From: Struthio camelus
Lineage: Eukaryota > Chordata > Aves > Struthioniformes > Struthionidae
Assembly: GCF_040807025.1 (NCBI RefSeq)
Contig: NC_090967.1
Location: 7,556,001 to 7,620,000 of the forward strand
DNA length: 64,000 nucleotides
Direction of reading: 5' to 3'
The position numbers and the translations under genes were made by a program. Under the pieces are notes generated by a model. The model ran no database searches and was not told the DNA's origin. It saw only the letters and a program-made list of their open reading frames with translations. Numbering within the stretch: the first letter of the stretch is position 1; every line of letters begins with the position of its first letter. This document shows positions 32,619 to 44,600 of the stretch, piece after piece.

Positions 32619-35600
32619 ATGTCGCTGCTGCGGCTGCGGGCGGCGCTGCTGGGCCCGGCCCGGCTGCGGGGCGCCGGTGAGGGCCGCGGGCGGCGGCGGG
32701 GGGCGGCCGGGAGGCGGCGGGGCGACGAGGGACCCGGGGGGGGGGCAGAGCTGCGGCGTCCCTGGGGTCCTGCCCTCGGCCCAGGGGGCGGAGCCGGGGC
32801 TGTGGGGGTTCCTGGGCCCCACTGTGGGGACGGAGCCGGGGCTGTGGGGGTCCCTGGGGTCCTGACACCCCCATGGGGACGGAGCCGGGGCTGTGAGGGT
32901 CCCTGGGGTCCTGACACCACCACTATGGGGATGGAGCTGGGGGATATGGGGCCTCTGGGGTCGTGACCACCCCCAGGAGGACAGAGCAGAGGGATATGGC
33001 AGTCCTTGGGGTCCTGACCCTCTCTTTGGGACAGAGCTAGGGGCTATGGGTGTTCCAAATGTCCTGCCCACTCCACAATAGAGAGCTCAAGGTGGTGGGG
33101 GTCTCAGGCATCCTGACCCTGTCCCTCTGCCCCAAAGGGATCAGAGCTAGGGGGCTATGGAGGTTGCTGGGATCCTGTCCCTCCTTTCCTTTGCCTTGAG
33201 ATAGACCTGGGGGCTGTGGCTGTTTCTGGGGTCCTGTCATTCTGTAGGGTTAGGGCTGGGGTACCGGGGTCCCTGGGGTTCTCTCCCCACTGTGGGAGTA
33301 GAGTCTGCATGCCATCAGAGTTTCTGGGGCTCTGTCACCCCATGGGGACAGATATGGGGTTCTGGTGGGTCCCTGGGGTCCTGTTTCCTCCAAGAAGTTA
33401 GAGCCAAGGGGTGAGGGAGCGTTCCTGTTGTTTGCTGGCACAGCACTGACACCCCCTCCCTTCTGTGGCAGAGCTGGTGAGGTTGCTGAGACCTAGCATG
33501 CGCACATGCGCATCTGAGAAGTGCCTCTTACTCTGTCCTCTTCGTGCCCTCCCTGCTGTTCAGGTGAGGCCAAGTAGCAGTGTAGGTACCCTGGGCAGGG
33601 CTGTGAGGCAGTGAGTGTTGTAACGAGCGCTGCCTCCTCTCACATCCTGGTCTTTGCATCTTTCCGCTGCAGGGATCCCATGGAGTGTTCTCAGGAACTA
33701 CTCCTCTACCAGCACCAAGGAGAAGGCCAGGAGAAATGCCATCTGCGAGAGGACAGAGCTGCTGGAAGGTATGTAGGGAATGCCTGGGGGAGCTGTGGTG
33801 GTCCCCCTTGTTCAGTATCCTGGAGGCTTGCTAGAGTCTTCCCATTCTGTGTAGCCATAAAGAAACTGGGATTGGAGATACCTGTAGCCTGGACAAGGGT
33901 TTGGGGCTTCCCATGGATTTGCAGACAGACTCGTCATGTCCTGTCCCAAGGACCTGGAGGCCCACGGTGTTTACAAGGAGCATCGAGTTGTTGTACAAAT
34001 GCAGGGTAGTTCTAAGGGACTATCAGAGAGTCCCTTCTGGGTACGAGGGCCCAGCAGATTGACCTCGAACCTGCTCTAACTTTGGGCCCTGTGTGCAGGT
34101 GAGCTCAGGGCACACGGTCCTTGGAGAGAGTCCCAAGGAAGTGGCCCGACGGCAGGTTAGATGAACATGAGCTGGTACTTTTCTTCCTTGCAGTGACATT
34201 GTTCAAGTGCCCTGGATACTGGGACAGGCCACAGCGTATAGATGGAGTCCAGAAAGGGAATGGTGAAAGCAGCTGATTGCCAAGAGCTGCTGGGAGGAGG
34301 GCTGATGAAGGAGGGAAGAAGTCCTTGTGTGGACTCTCTTTTTCTTACCCTTTTCCTAAAAATGTTCCTGGGCACTGTCAGAGGTGAGGTCCTGGGCTAG
34401 GACAAAATCTTCTGCTGTACCTTGCATCTCTTGATTTTTGTCCCTGCTCTGTGTTTTCTGGCAGTGTTGAAAGCTCGGGTGAAGCAGCTCCAAGCCAGTA
34501 ATGTCCCAGAGGTGACAGTCAGCAAAGTGGAGCTGGCTCCACTGGGGAAGGACAAGTGCCAGGTTCCACTGCAGAGAGTGGCGGTTCCAAGTCCAGCAGA
34601 GGAGCAGTCTGCTCCCAAGAGAAAAGATGAGGGCCCGGCCCGGCCCAGCAACTGGGTCGAGAAGTTGAAGAAGGAGATGTATGTCAGGCAATTGAAGGTA
34701 GAGCGGAAGTTATCCATAGCTGCCTCCCAGCTGGCTCTGGAGGGACAGGCCAAGGCTAAAATGAAGAGCAAGACAAAGGCCAAAGCCAAATCCAAGAAGA
34801 GCTTGAAGAGCCTAAAGGCTACAGTGATGCCTACGTGGACCCAGAGCCCTGCTGGCCTCAGCCGTGCCTATGCCCACAAGCCCTGGTTGGCAGAAATGAA
34901 GGAGGGTACAAAGGAACAGAAGCCTCGGAAGGTGCCTCAGAAGGTGCTGGAGGACAAGGAGAGCAGCCAGTACAAGATCCTTCAGCAGACCATCCTGTCT
35001 AACCTTGAATGCTTCCAGTTCTTGCAGCAGCCAGAAGAGGCTGAGAGATTCCTTCTCTTGTATCACAGCTCCCCTGTGAAGAGAAGGCTTTTGAATGTTA
35101 CTGCGTACAACATCGTGATGCGTAGCTGGGCAAAAAAGGTACAGGGCTGGAGGCCTGCTGCCCTTGTCTGGCTTGCTCTTGGCCCTGTGGCGCCAAGGCT
35201 TCTGGGTGGCAAAGGGCAAGTGGTGTGCTAGCTCAGGAGGAAGAGCTTGTAGAAACAGCGGTTGCAGTTCAGTCTGTGAATTTGTCACATCTGTCTTCAG
35301 TGACTGCTCTCAAGGAAGGCATGGCATTTGCCTCTGACAGGAGGTTTGTGGGTCTTGCTGGGTGAGTTTTTTGGGGCTATTTAATTAGCAATCTGATGCT
35401 GTCCAGACTAGGTAATGAAACGCACCAGCTGGAAATATCAGGTGGAGAGGGATGGAGCTGCTCCGAGACCACTGAATCGGGCCGCTGATCCCTGTGAAGT
35501 GACTTTGAGGGGAGGAAGGGGATGGGGTCAGGATAGATTTGTTTAAATCTGAAAAGGAAAAAAGAGGCGTGAAGTTATGATTTAGCACTGCTGGTGTCTG

Positions 35601-38600
35601 TTTCCATACGCTCTTTCCTTCCTTATCCTCAGGGCTGTTTGCACCGCATCAACCGGCTGTTTTCCATGCTGCAGTCCGTCGGCCTCAGGCCCAACCTGGA
35701 CTCCTACGCAGCAGAGTTGGAGTGCATGAGCCGTGACGAGTCTTCCTCCAAAGTCATCCAAAGGTAACGCGCTTCCTCTGCCCCCAGGTGCCACAGTACC
35801 CCCTCTGTGTGCACATCTGGATCTTCTGACTCCCTTCTCGTGGCCAGATTTAGGAGTGGGTAGAGCTCTCCTAGTGGCCTGTGCTTACCACCTCCAGCCG
35901 CTAGGGGATGTGTCTGAGATCCTGCAGGGAAGGTAGATGTGGAAAGTGAGAGCAACTTTCCTTCTGGACAGAGCGGTATCTGCTAGACCCTTGGAGCTCA
36001 CAGAGCAGCTCCCTGGGCTGGCATCAACCTCTCTCTAATCGGGTACCCCTTAGTTCTGTGCTCACCCTCCTAGGCATTTCTCTCCTGGTTGCCTCTCCTT
36101 ACTGCCCGGTAGGAATAGTTCCTCTATTCATTTTTCCAGCACCTCCAAGTAGAATTTGCCCTTCCTGGTAGGCTGAGCCAGAAACAGATGTTTTTTGCAG
36201 GGTGCCGTTTCTCTGGAGGAATGTGATCAGGAGATTCAGATGGGCTTTTGGGGTCAGAATAAAAAAGTCAGACCCAAATTGAGAAGCTAAAGGGACCCTG
36301 CGAGATCTTGGCAGGTTGGATCTAGCTAGGGCAGTTCCTGGATCTGGTAGCACAGCCACCTCCCTTGGTAGAGGATGGGGAAAGCTAGTAACTCTGCCCA
36401 AACACCCTTGCGTGATTAAGGGATTTATTACTGGCTTTGTGTGTTCCTTGGCTGGCTGACAACTTCTAGATGCCTCTGAGTGAATGTCTTCCAGGTGAGC
36501 TGGTTTAAAGTGACTGGCGTTGGTTTTTCTGCCTGGGTGTGTGTGGGTCTTGCATCAATACAGCGATACACCTGTAGGACTGTCTATAAGCAGATGTTTG
36601 TAGCACACCTGCATGGACTTGTCAACCCCGAGCCTCACCAGGGTGTGTGTATGCGTATGTGTAACCACACCAAGTGTTTCTATTTGCTGGCATTGTATGT
36701 TTGTATATGTCCTCTCATTTCTCTTCCTCTTTTAAATGTGCTCTCTCAGTTTGCACAGTCAGTCAGAAGGTGGCAGTCTGCCCTTGGTGGCAGTGTTGCC
36801 TGAGCCTTTGACTGGAGCATGGGAGATTGGATTCTGTTTCTAGCTCTGCTCCGAGACTGCAGGGTCACTCTGAGGGAGTAAGGTGGGACTTGCTTGTTTT
36901 AACTGGGCTGCTGTGGGTTAGTTTTTGAGGAGAATGACTCTGCGGAGAGGTAGGGCTGCTCATCGCTGAAGCTCCTGCCTGCTCCCAAGTGTCCTGAATG
37001 CAACCATGTCTGGTAGTAGTGCAGCAACAGGATTCACAGCATTTTGCAGTTCTGGCCAAGGGCACTTCAACCCTTTCTCAAAGCTGCCAAGACCACCACC
37101 TTGCCAGTTTTGTTTTCTGAGTGTGATGGGTACCTGGGCTGGGGGCCTGGATTGCTGCCGTCACTGGGAGCTATCTGTTCTCCTTCCTCCAAGGTCGCCT
37201 GCCACATGGGGCCAGGCCAGCCGGCAGGTGGGGCTCTGAGCTTTTGTCATTGCTGTGCTCTGCTATGTCCCAGAGATCTTGACTCCAGCTTGGCTGAGGA
37301 AGGAGGCCGCAGTCCTGTGGCTTCTCCTCATACAGCCCATCTCTGTGGGGCTGGAGAGTGGGAGATCTCGGTGCAAACGAGTTTCTGGTCCCCAGGCAGT
37401 GATCAGGACTGCAAAGGCCTCTGGGGGTCCTGAAGCCTGGCAATTGCATGAAGAGGGCTTAGTGGCAGTTGCTGAGCACCATTCCTGGTGCTCAGGCAGT
37501 TCCTGCAGCAGCAGTTGTAGCTAATACTGTGGCCGGGCTCGACTGTTGCTTGTGATTTCCCTGTGTGCTAGCCTGAGCCGTGCTCCGCGTGCCCTTGGCT
37601 AACAGGCTCTGTGAATGAACTGTCGTTCTCTGCCCCTTTGCCAAGCTGTCACCAGCACCTTTGATTCCCTTTTGCCTGTTCAGGCTGGGGGGAGAGCAGG
37701 GCTGTATGAGGATGAAGGAGCCTTTATCTTTTTGCTCAATCTCACGAAGTCATTGGAGCTCAGCCTCCCCAGTGGAGTGTGAAGGTGAAAGCTGCCTGCT
37801 CAGCAGAGGTGCTGGCTGGGATGGAGTGGATAATCGACTGCTGTAACCTGAGGTGGGTGACCTTGTCCCAAGGACTGGCTGTGCTCTAGGAGGCAGCAGT
37901 CCCACCCCAGCAGCTCCTGCAGCCCAGACAGCATCTCCTGGCCTCTCCCTATGCGCAGAAGGCAGGGAGAGCTATGCGTGCTCCCAGAAGATAGCATCCT
38001 GCTGCCAGGCTGTTTGACAGTTGCATTGTTGGAGGACTGAGGATTCCACCTTCTGCTGGTTTTCTGTTTGCGTCCATTGCTACAGCGCTTTTCCCTCTCT
38101 CTGGGGCTGAGCACATATCAGCTAGGTCAGGCACAAGTTACCGCAAGGCTTGTGGCAATTGTTGTGCAAGGCATGCCTTTAGGAGTGTGCAGAAGGGAAG
38201 AGGCATCCCAAGACAGGTGCATGGGGCACATCCTGGTCCCAGGGGCTGCTGGACCCTTTTCATCTGAGTGTGAGAGAGCTGCATTCCCCTGCAGCTGCCC
38301 TTAGTGTGAAGGGTGGTACAGAGGAAAGTTGCTGGGGTCACCTGCCATGGCAAGACTCTAGCAGCACTCCTGGCTGCTATTATCGGGCTAGAGCCATGTA
38401 TCGATTTCCTCTCCTGAGGTCAGAGCTTATTCTTGGTAGGTGTCAGTCCCTAAGCCTTGCTTTGGGAGAGGTTTTCCTTTTGTGGCTGCCAGGGATCTGG
38501 GTGGGGTGGCTCTGAGCCGTGTCTCACATCTGTCCAGTTGACACTGTTGAAGGGAAGGGTGAGGAAAGAGAAGTCTGATCCAGTCAAGGCTCTCCGAACC

Positions 38601-41600
38601 TCAAAAGGAGGCATCCCCAAGCTGTTTCCTCTTCTCCATGCTTAGCCTTCTGCTTAAAAGCTCTTTGTTCCCTGCTTCATTTGTGCTGACTTCTGTCCAA
38701 CCCCACCACCCCCGTGAAACAGATTCAGTCCCGTCCTATCTGCCCTTCTTCAGATGTGTACAGCGTCTGAAGAATGATGGCTTCCATGTGGATGAGCTCT
38801 TCCATAAGTGCCTGTTTGAAGAAGATGAGAAGGAGAAGGTGCTGAGGGCCATCAGGATGATCCAGCCCAACTACCAGCTGCCCCCTCCACCCAATCCCGA
38901 GACCTGCAAGTCTGCTCTGCTCCGGGACTTCTACTCCAGAGTAAGCTACGGAGCTCAGGGATGTCTCTCTGCAGAGCGGGGAGGTGTTGGAGCTGGGCAA
39001 ATGGTGTTCACAGGTGTCCTCAGGATGCGTTCTGGTCCAGCCCAGGTCTGTAACACAGGAGGATCTTTATAGTCTGATCTCTGCTCAGCAGCCCGTGCAG
39101 TCACCCATCGGGCAGCTCCTTCTCGCCTAGCAAGTAAGTATCCTTAGTGAGAGCCTTACAAAGCAGCAGATGAGCCAAGGGCTGGCAGGGAGGCCTGGAG
39201 ATGAACTTCCTACACCGGAGGGGGGTGCTTGAGAATGGCACAGGAACAAGACAGTGTCTGGAGAGGTCTTCTACTCCAGACTGCCTGGGGTTCTCCAGCC
39301 AGAGTCTTTAGACCTCTGGGCTCAAAGGTGCCTTCAGCAGGGACTCATGCAGGGAAGCTGGGAGAACAAGCACATCTTCTCTTCCTCTGGCCTTTGGCTC
39401 TTATTGCCTCACTCTTGTTACAGGAGAAGACAGTATCGTACCCCAAGCTGGATTTCTCTGCGCAAGAGTTGCGGGAGCGCTTCCAGCAGCAGCTGGAGAT
39501 GGAGCTGAACAACACCATAACCATTGAATCAGTGGAGGCAACCAAACCTCTGACCCCACAAGCCATTAAAGCGGTACATCTCAGGGAGTCTGAGGCAGCA
39601 TGTCTGGAGGGAAGGAGGGAAATTCAAGCTTCAGTGCTGGCAGGATGTGTGGGAGATATGTAAGGGTCAGTGGCCTAAAGAGGGGTCAGGTCTCTGATGA
39701 CATGCTCTTGCCACAGCATTACTGCTTTACTTCCCTTTCCTGTGTAGCGTAAACTGCTGGCCACCCTTCGTTCCCAGTGGCACAACTCCATCCTCCAGGC
39801 CCTGCAGAAGTCGAAGCACAGCATGTCCAAGGTCAACATGTCAGGGTACAACCTCTACCCTTACCTGTGCCTGCTGCCTGACGAGGAGTATGTGGGCATC
39901 ATGCTGCAGGTAGGACCCTGCCCTGCCCCCATGGAGCCACAGGCTTGCCAAACCACTACAACAGTACCATGAAGCACCAATGTCTCATTTGGGCCAGCAA
40001 AATCAAAACATGAGCCTCAAAGTTTGCCCAGGTTATTGGGTCCAAGCCCGGTTTGCTCCCTCTGCTGCATAGCCAGAGAAGCCCCTGCTCTGTCCTGGGC
40101 TTGTTTAATTCCTCATCATCTGCTCAGCATCATGGGAATCGGCACCCTCTTCTGCTCCCCATACATGGACTTTCACTCCTGCTTTGCTTCTCTGCTCTGT
40201 CTTTCTGCTCCTCCTCAAGTTCCTCTTTGCTTTCCCCTTTCTCAGGTCCTCAACACCCTCTCCCCACAAGGAGAATCCCTGGCTATCTTGGCCAAGGAAT
40301 TAGGCTCAAAAATCTACAACAGATACGTTACTCAAAGGAAGCTGCGTAGCCGCCAGTTAGAGAAGGTCCAGGAGGTCTATGAGGACTACATCCACCTGCT
40401 GGCCAAAGATAGCCAGGTAAGTAGGCCTGGGGGAGGGGGGTGATGCCGGGGCCTGTGGGAGGGAGAGCGGCAGAGCGGAGACTGGGCAAGGCAGAGTTTG
40501 CCTGTCCACCTCCTTGCAAGCACAGGGGCCAGATTCTGAGAACCTGTTGCTGCAGAGGCTGTGAGAACCAATAAGGCCCTGTCTAGCACACTGTGGGCCC
40601 CCTGCCTCGTGGTGCCAGGCAGCTCAGTTGTGGCACAGCAGTGGTATTTCTGAGCTTGAAGGTGTTACATCAGCAGAGCTGGAAGCCAGGCTTCCTGCAC
40701 AGGAGATCTCTGGGGCTTGTGGAGGGTGAGCTTTGCAGGGCAGGGTGGGGGGTTCTTGACAAAGCTGGAGAGGAAAGCGGAAAGGGACTAGGGCCACAGA
40801 TCTGTGTAGCGAGAGGGTCAGATGAGCAGGTCATTGGCAGAACTCTGTGTGTGTAGCACAGCAGGGGGAGGCAGATCTGCAGTTTGGAAAGGAGGGTCAG
40901 GGTGGTGTGGGCGCAGAGTGGAGGCATGTAGCTGGAGGAAGGGTTTTGCAAGCCAGGAAACTGGCACCGCAGCAGAAGCAGCTTCTCAGTGTTGGGCTTC
41001 CCCCAGCCGCTGTAAGCAGTGCTTACAATATCCCTGTCAGGGGGGAACTTGCAGGGACACAGAGACAGGAGGAGCCTTCTTCGAGCCAGCTTCCAGGTAC
41101 ATAGATCCCATCCAGTGAACCTTCTGGGAGCAGCTTGGCTGGCCCCCTCTGACTGATTCCATTTTCTCTCCTCCCATCTCCCAGCCTGATGAGTACTTGC
41201 CACGGGAATACTGGGAGAAGTTGGTGGCAGAAGCAGGCTTTGGGCCTTCCCTGAACTTGAAGGACTGCAGCTGGCCGTACATGCTCCTCTTGCGCTTGGG
41301 CATGCACTTGCTGGAGCTCCTCGTGCAGGCCGTCAAGGTGCCCAGGAACATCCTCAATACTCGCTTGGAGTCCAAACTTATCCCTGTCCTCTACCATGTC
41401 TACTCCTTCCGCAACAGCTGGCAGGTGAGCCAGGAGCACCTGGTTCTGTGCAGACAGTGTCATTACTTAACATGATTGTTATGTAATCACTGATTAAGCA
41501 CATGCTCTTCCAAACTCTACCCCCAGCTAGTACTGCTCTACTGCTGACTTTCAACTCTCTAATTCTCCCCCACCAGGTTGGGCTGATAAAGCCGCACCCA

Positions 41601-44600
41601 ATCTTCTCCCAGATTGTGTCAGATGCTGCTGAGACCATGCTAACCTTCAACTCCTTTGTCATACCCATGCTGTGCCCCCCAGTACCCTGGACTTCCCCTC
41701 ACTTTGGTGCCTTTGTACTGAATGACACCAAGCTGATGCGCTACGTAGATGGGGCTATCCAGCACCAGCTACTCCTGGAACAATGTCCTCAGGTGAACCT
41801 CCACCCCGTACTGGATGCCTTGAATCAGCTGGGTAACTGCGCTTGGAAGATTAACCAGCCAGTGCTGGATATCATCATCTCCATCTTCAATGACAAAGGC
41901 AATGAGAAGCTGGATATCCCACCGCCCATCTCTGAGGCCCCCAGGCCTCCTGTTGCTCCCAGCAATTCCTCTGCCTGGAACAAGTCCCAGAAGCATGAGT
42001 TGTTGCTGTGCAAGAAGAAGACAGCTGAAATGCACAGCTTGCGCATGGATGCACTCTATAAGCTCTCCATAGCCAACTACGTCAGGGACAAGGTGTTTTG
42101 GTTCCCCCACAACATGGACTTCCGGGGCAGGACTTACCCTTGCCCACCTTATTTCAACCACCTTGGTAACGATGTCACCCGGGCCATCCTGCTCTTCGCA
42201 GAGGGAAGGCCACTAGGACCCAAAGGCCTTGACTGGTTGAAGATCCACCTCATTAACCTCACAGGGCTGAAGAAGAAGAATGCCTTGCAAGAGCGGCTGG
42301 AATATGCCAATGAAATCATGGAGGAGATTCTGGATTCAGCTGACCACCCGCTCACGGTGTGTGGGGAACTGTCGGCAGGGCTGTACTTGCTCTTGGGGTG
42401 AGGTGGCAGGACCCTAAAGCACAGGGAATAGATTGGGCTCAGAGAGCCTGCAGCTAGCCATAGGCAAGCTGGGGAGGGGGTTCCCCTTCAGTGACTGAAC
42501 TGAAAAGCGGGAAAGTTGATCCGTTGTTTGAATCCAAATGGGAATTGTTCCAAATGCTCTAAGGGAAGAACATATTATATCTTTAATTTCAGGGGAGATT
42601 TAAACATTCCTTTTATTTAGCATAGCTTCTAGAAAGTAAAATGAAGTGGAAATGAGATCAATTTTGAAACAAAGCCATTCTGAAAGATAGCATTTTGAGC
42701 AGAAAAAGTGAGACACATTGTTGCAGAGTTTCCTAAATAACACATTTCTATCTGAAAACATGGTCATGAAATGTTAGGGAAATTGAGGCACAGTGAGAGG
42801 AGGTGCCTTGCCCAGCATCTCCCTAGAGCCCAGAGGCATGACTTCCCCCACCTTTGGCTTGGAGTACTGTAAGAGCACTGCCTCCTCCTACCAACTTGTG
42901 CTTTGTTGTTCCTAGGGCAGGAAGTGGTGGATGAAGACGGATGAACCCTGGCAAGCCTTGGCATGCTGTATGGAAATCGCCAAGGCTTCGAGGTCCCCAG
43001 ATCCAGCAGCCTATGTCTCTCACTTCCCTGTTCACCAGGTGGGAGCCTGTCAGATCTGAATAGCCTCTATGATTTGGCTACGGGGAGGAAAGCGAGGAGA
43101 GCAGAAAACTCAGGACAGTGCACAGATTCAGGTCTCAAATACTGTATTTACTATGTAATGCAGCCAGGCTTTCTTCAGAATGGAGCGTAGCCTACAGGCA
43201 TCTGGGTTTGAGAACAATACAGTTAAGTGCTGTTTTGCTTGCACGTGACTGGAACAGAGCCACTATCAGCTGGCTCCAGGGTGAGGGCCTGTGAAGTCTT
43301 ACCTTCTCGAACCGCAGGAATGGGACTGGAAGCCAGCCTGGCCCAGGCTGGATGGGATGTGGCATGGTGCAGAGCAGCACCTGCTTGCTCCAAAGTGCTC
43401 AGGGTTGTGTGCCCTGTCGTGCCCTCTGCAAAGGGCACGCTTCAGTCAGCTGTACCAGGGGCCTGTTTGGAGGTCTTTGCACCTTTCCTGTTCTGAGGAC
43501 TGGATCTGAGTAGCTCTGCAGGAGCAAAGGGTGGAAGGTCTAGGTATGTGAGGAAGGGCCTGGGGACAGAGATCAACTGTGTCCCCTGCATTCGGTGACG
43601 TAGGTCTCATTCACCATGTGCCCGATCCCCAGTCAGCCCCAGACGTGTCCACACTCTGAGCTGGGCGTGCTCCGTCACTCAGGTCCTTCCCAGCCGGAGA
43701 AGGGAGTCCAGGCAGCAGGTCAGCTGCTGCCATTAGCTCTCAGCCCTTTCTCCTTGCTATGTCCCAACAGCTCTGCAGCTCTCTGTACAGCTACTGGCCA
43801 GCCAGCCAGCCAGCCATTTATCTGCACTGATAAATCCCCTTGCTTCACAGGAGACAGTGATTAATTGTTTTCCTGGTGAGAGTGGTTTGCTCATTTATCT
43901 CATTAGAAGATCAGATGGCCCTAATGAAGTGTGTGTGGGAGAATGGGGGTATATCTGCCAGTAGCAATGGTCTGGAATATGTATGAGACCATCTAAACTG
44001 AAGGGCTCTGGTGGTATTGTTATGACAACAAAAGATCAAGAGTGCAGTTGGGGGTATGCAGAGGGTGCAGTTAATAAAATTCAAGCAAGGACCTTCTCTG
44101 GAGGGCACAGGAGTCGCTCTCCACCTGAGTCATCAGGGCTCGATTAATAGAGGCAGCTCTTCTGCAGTGACAGGGCTGCTGAAGCCCTGTGAATTCTCGG
44201 TTCTCCAACTTGCTGCACTGCAGGGTGTAGGGAGGGAGGGGGAAGAGGAGAGGTGGACCAATCCTTTCAGCAGCTGCAGGCTGCCTTTGAACATGTAAAG
44301 CCCAAGCACAGGAGGAGCAGGGGACAGTCCAAGGCAGCAGTAGATTTTTCTGTGAGAAGTGTTTCTGCTGGTGCTATTCAGGGAGCAGCAGGACCTTCTC
44401 ACACCATTGTTCAGGTCCTGCCTGTCTCATCCAGGCTGATCTTGGTCCCAGAAGGGCAGTCAGGCCAGCTGTGTGTGTGTCTCTAACTGCAGCTTTGGGA
44501 AAGGTTGGGTCGGGAGCTGAGTTGCTTTTCTATTAGAAAGATGTTTTCGTTGGCCACAGAGCAGAAGCAGCACAGCTAGAGCTTTGGAGTTAGCTGTGGG

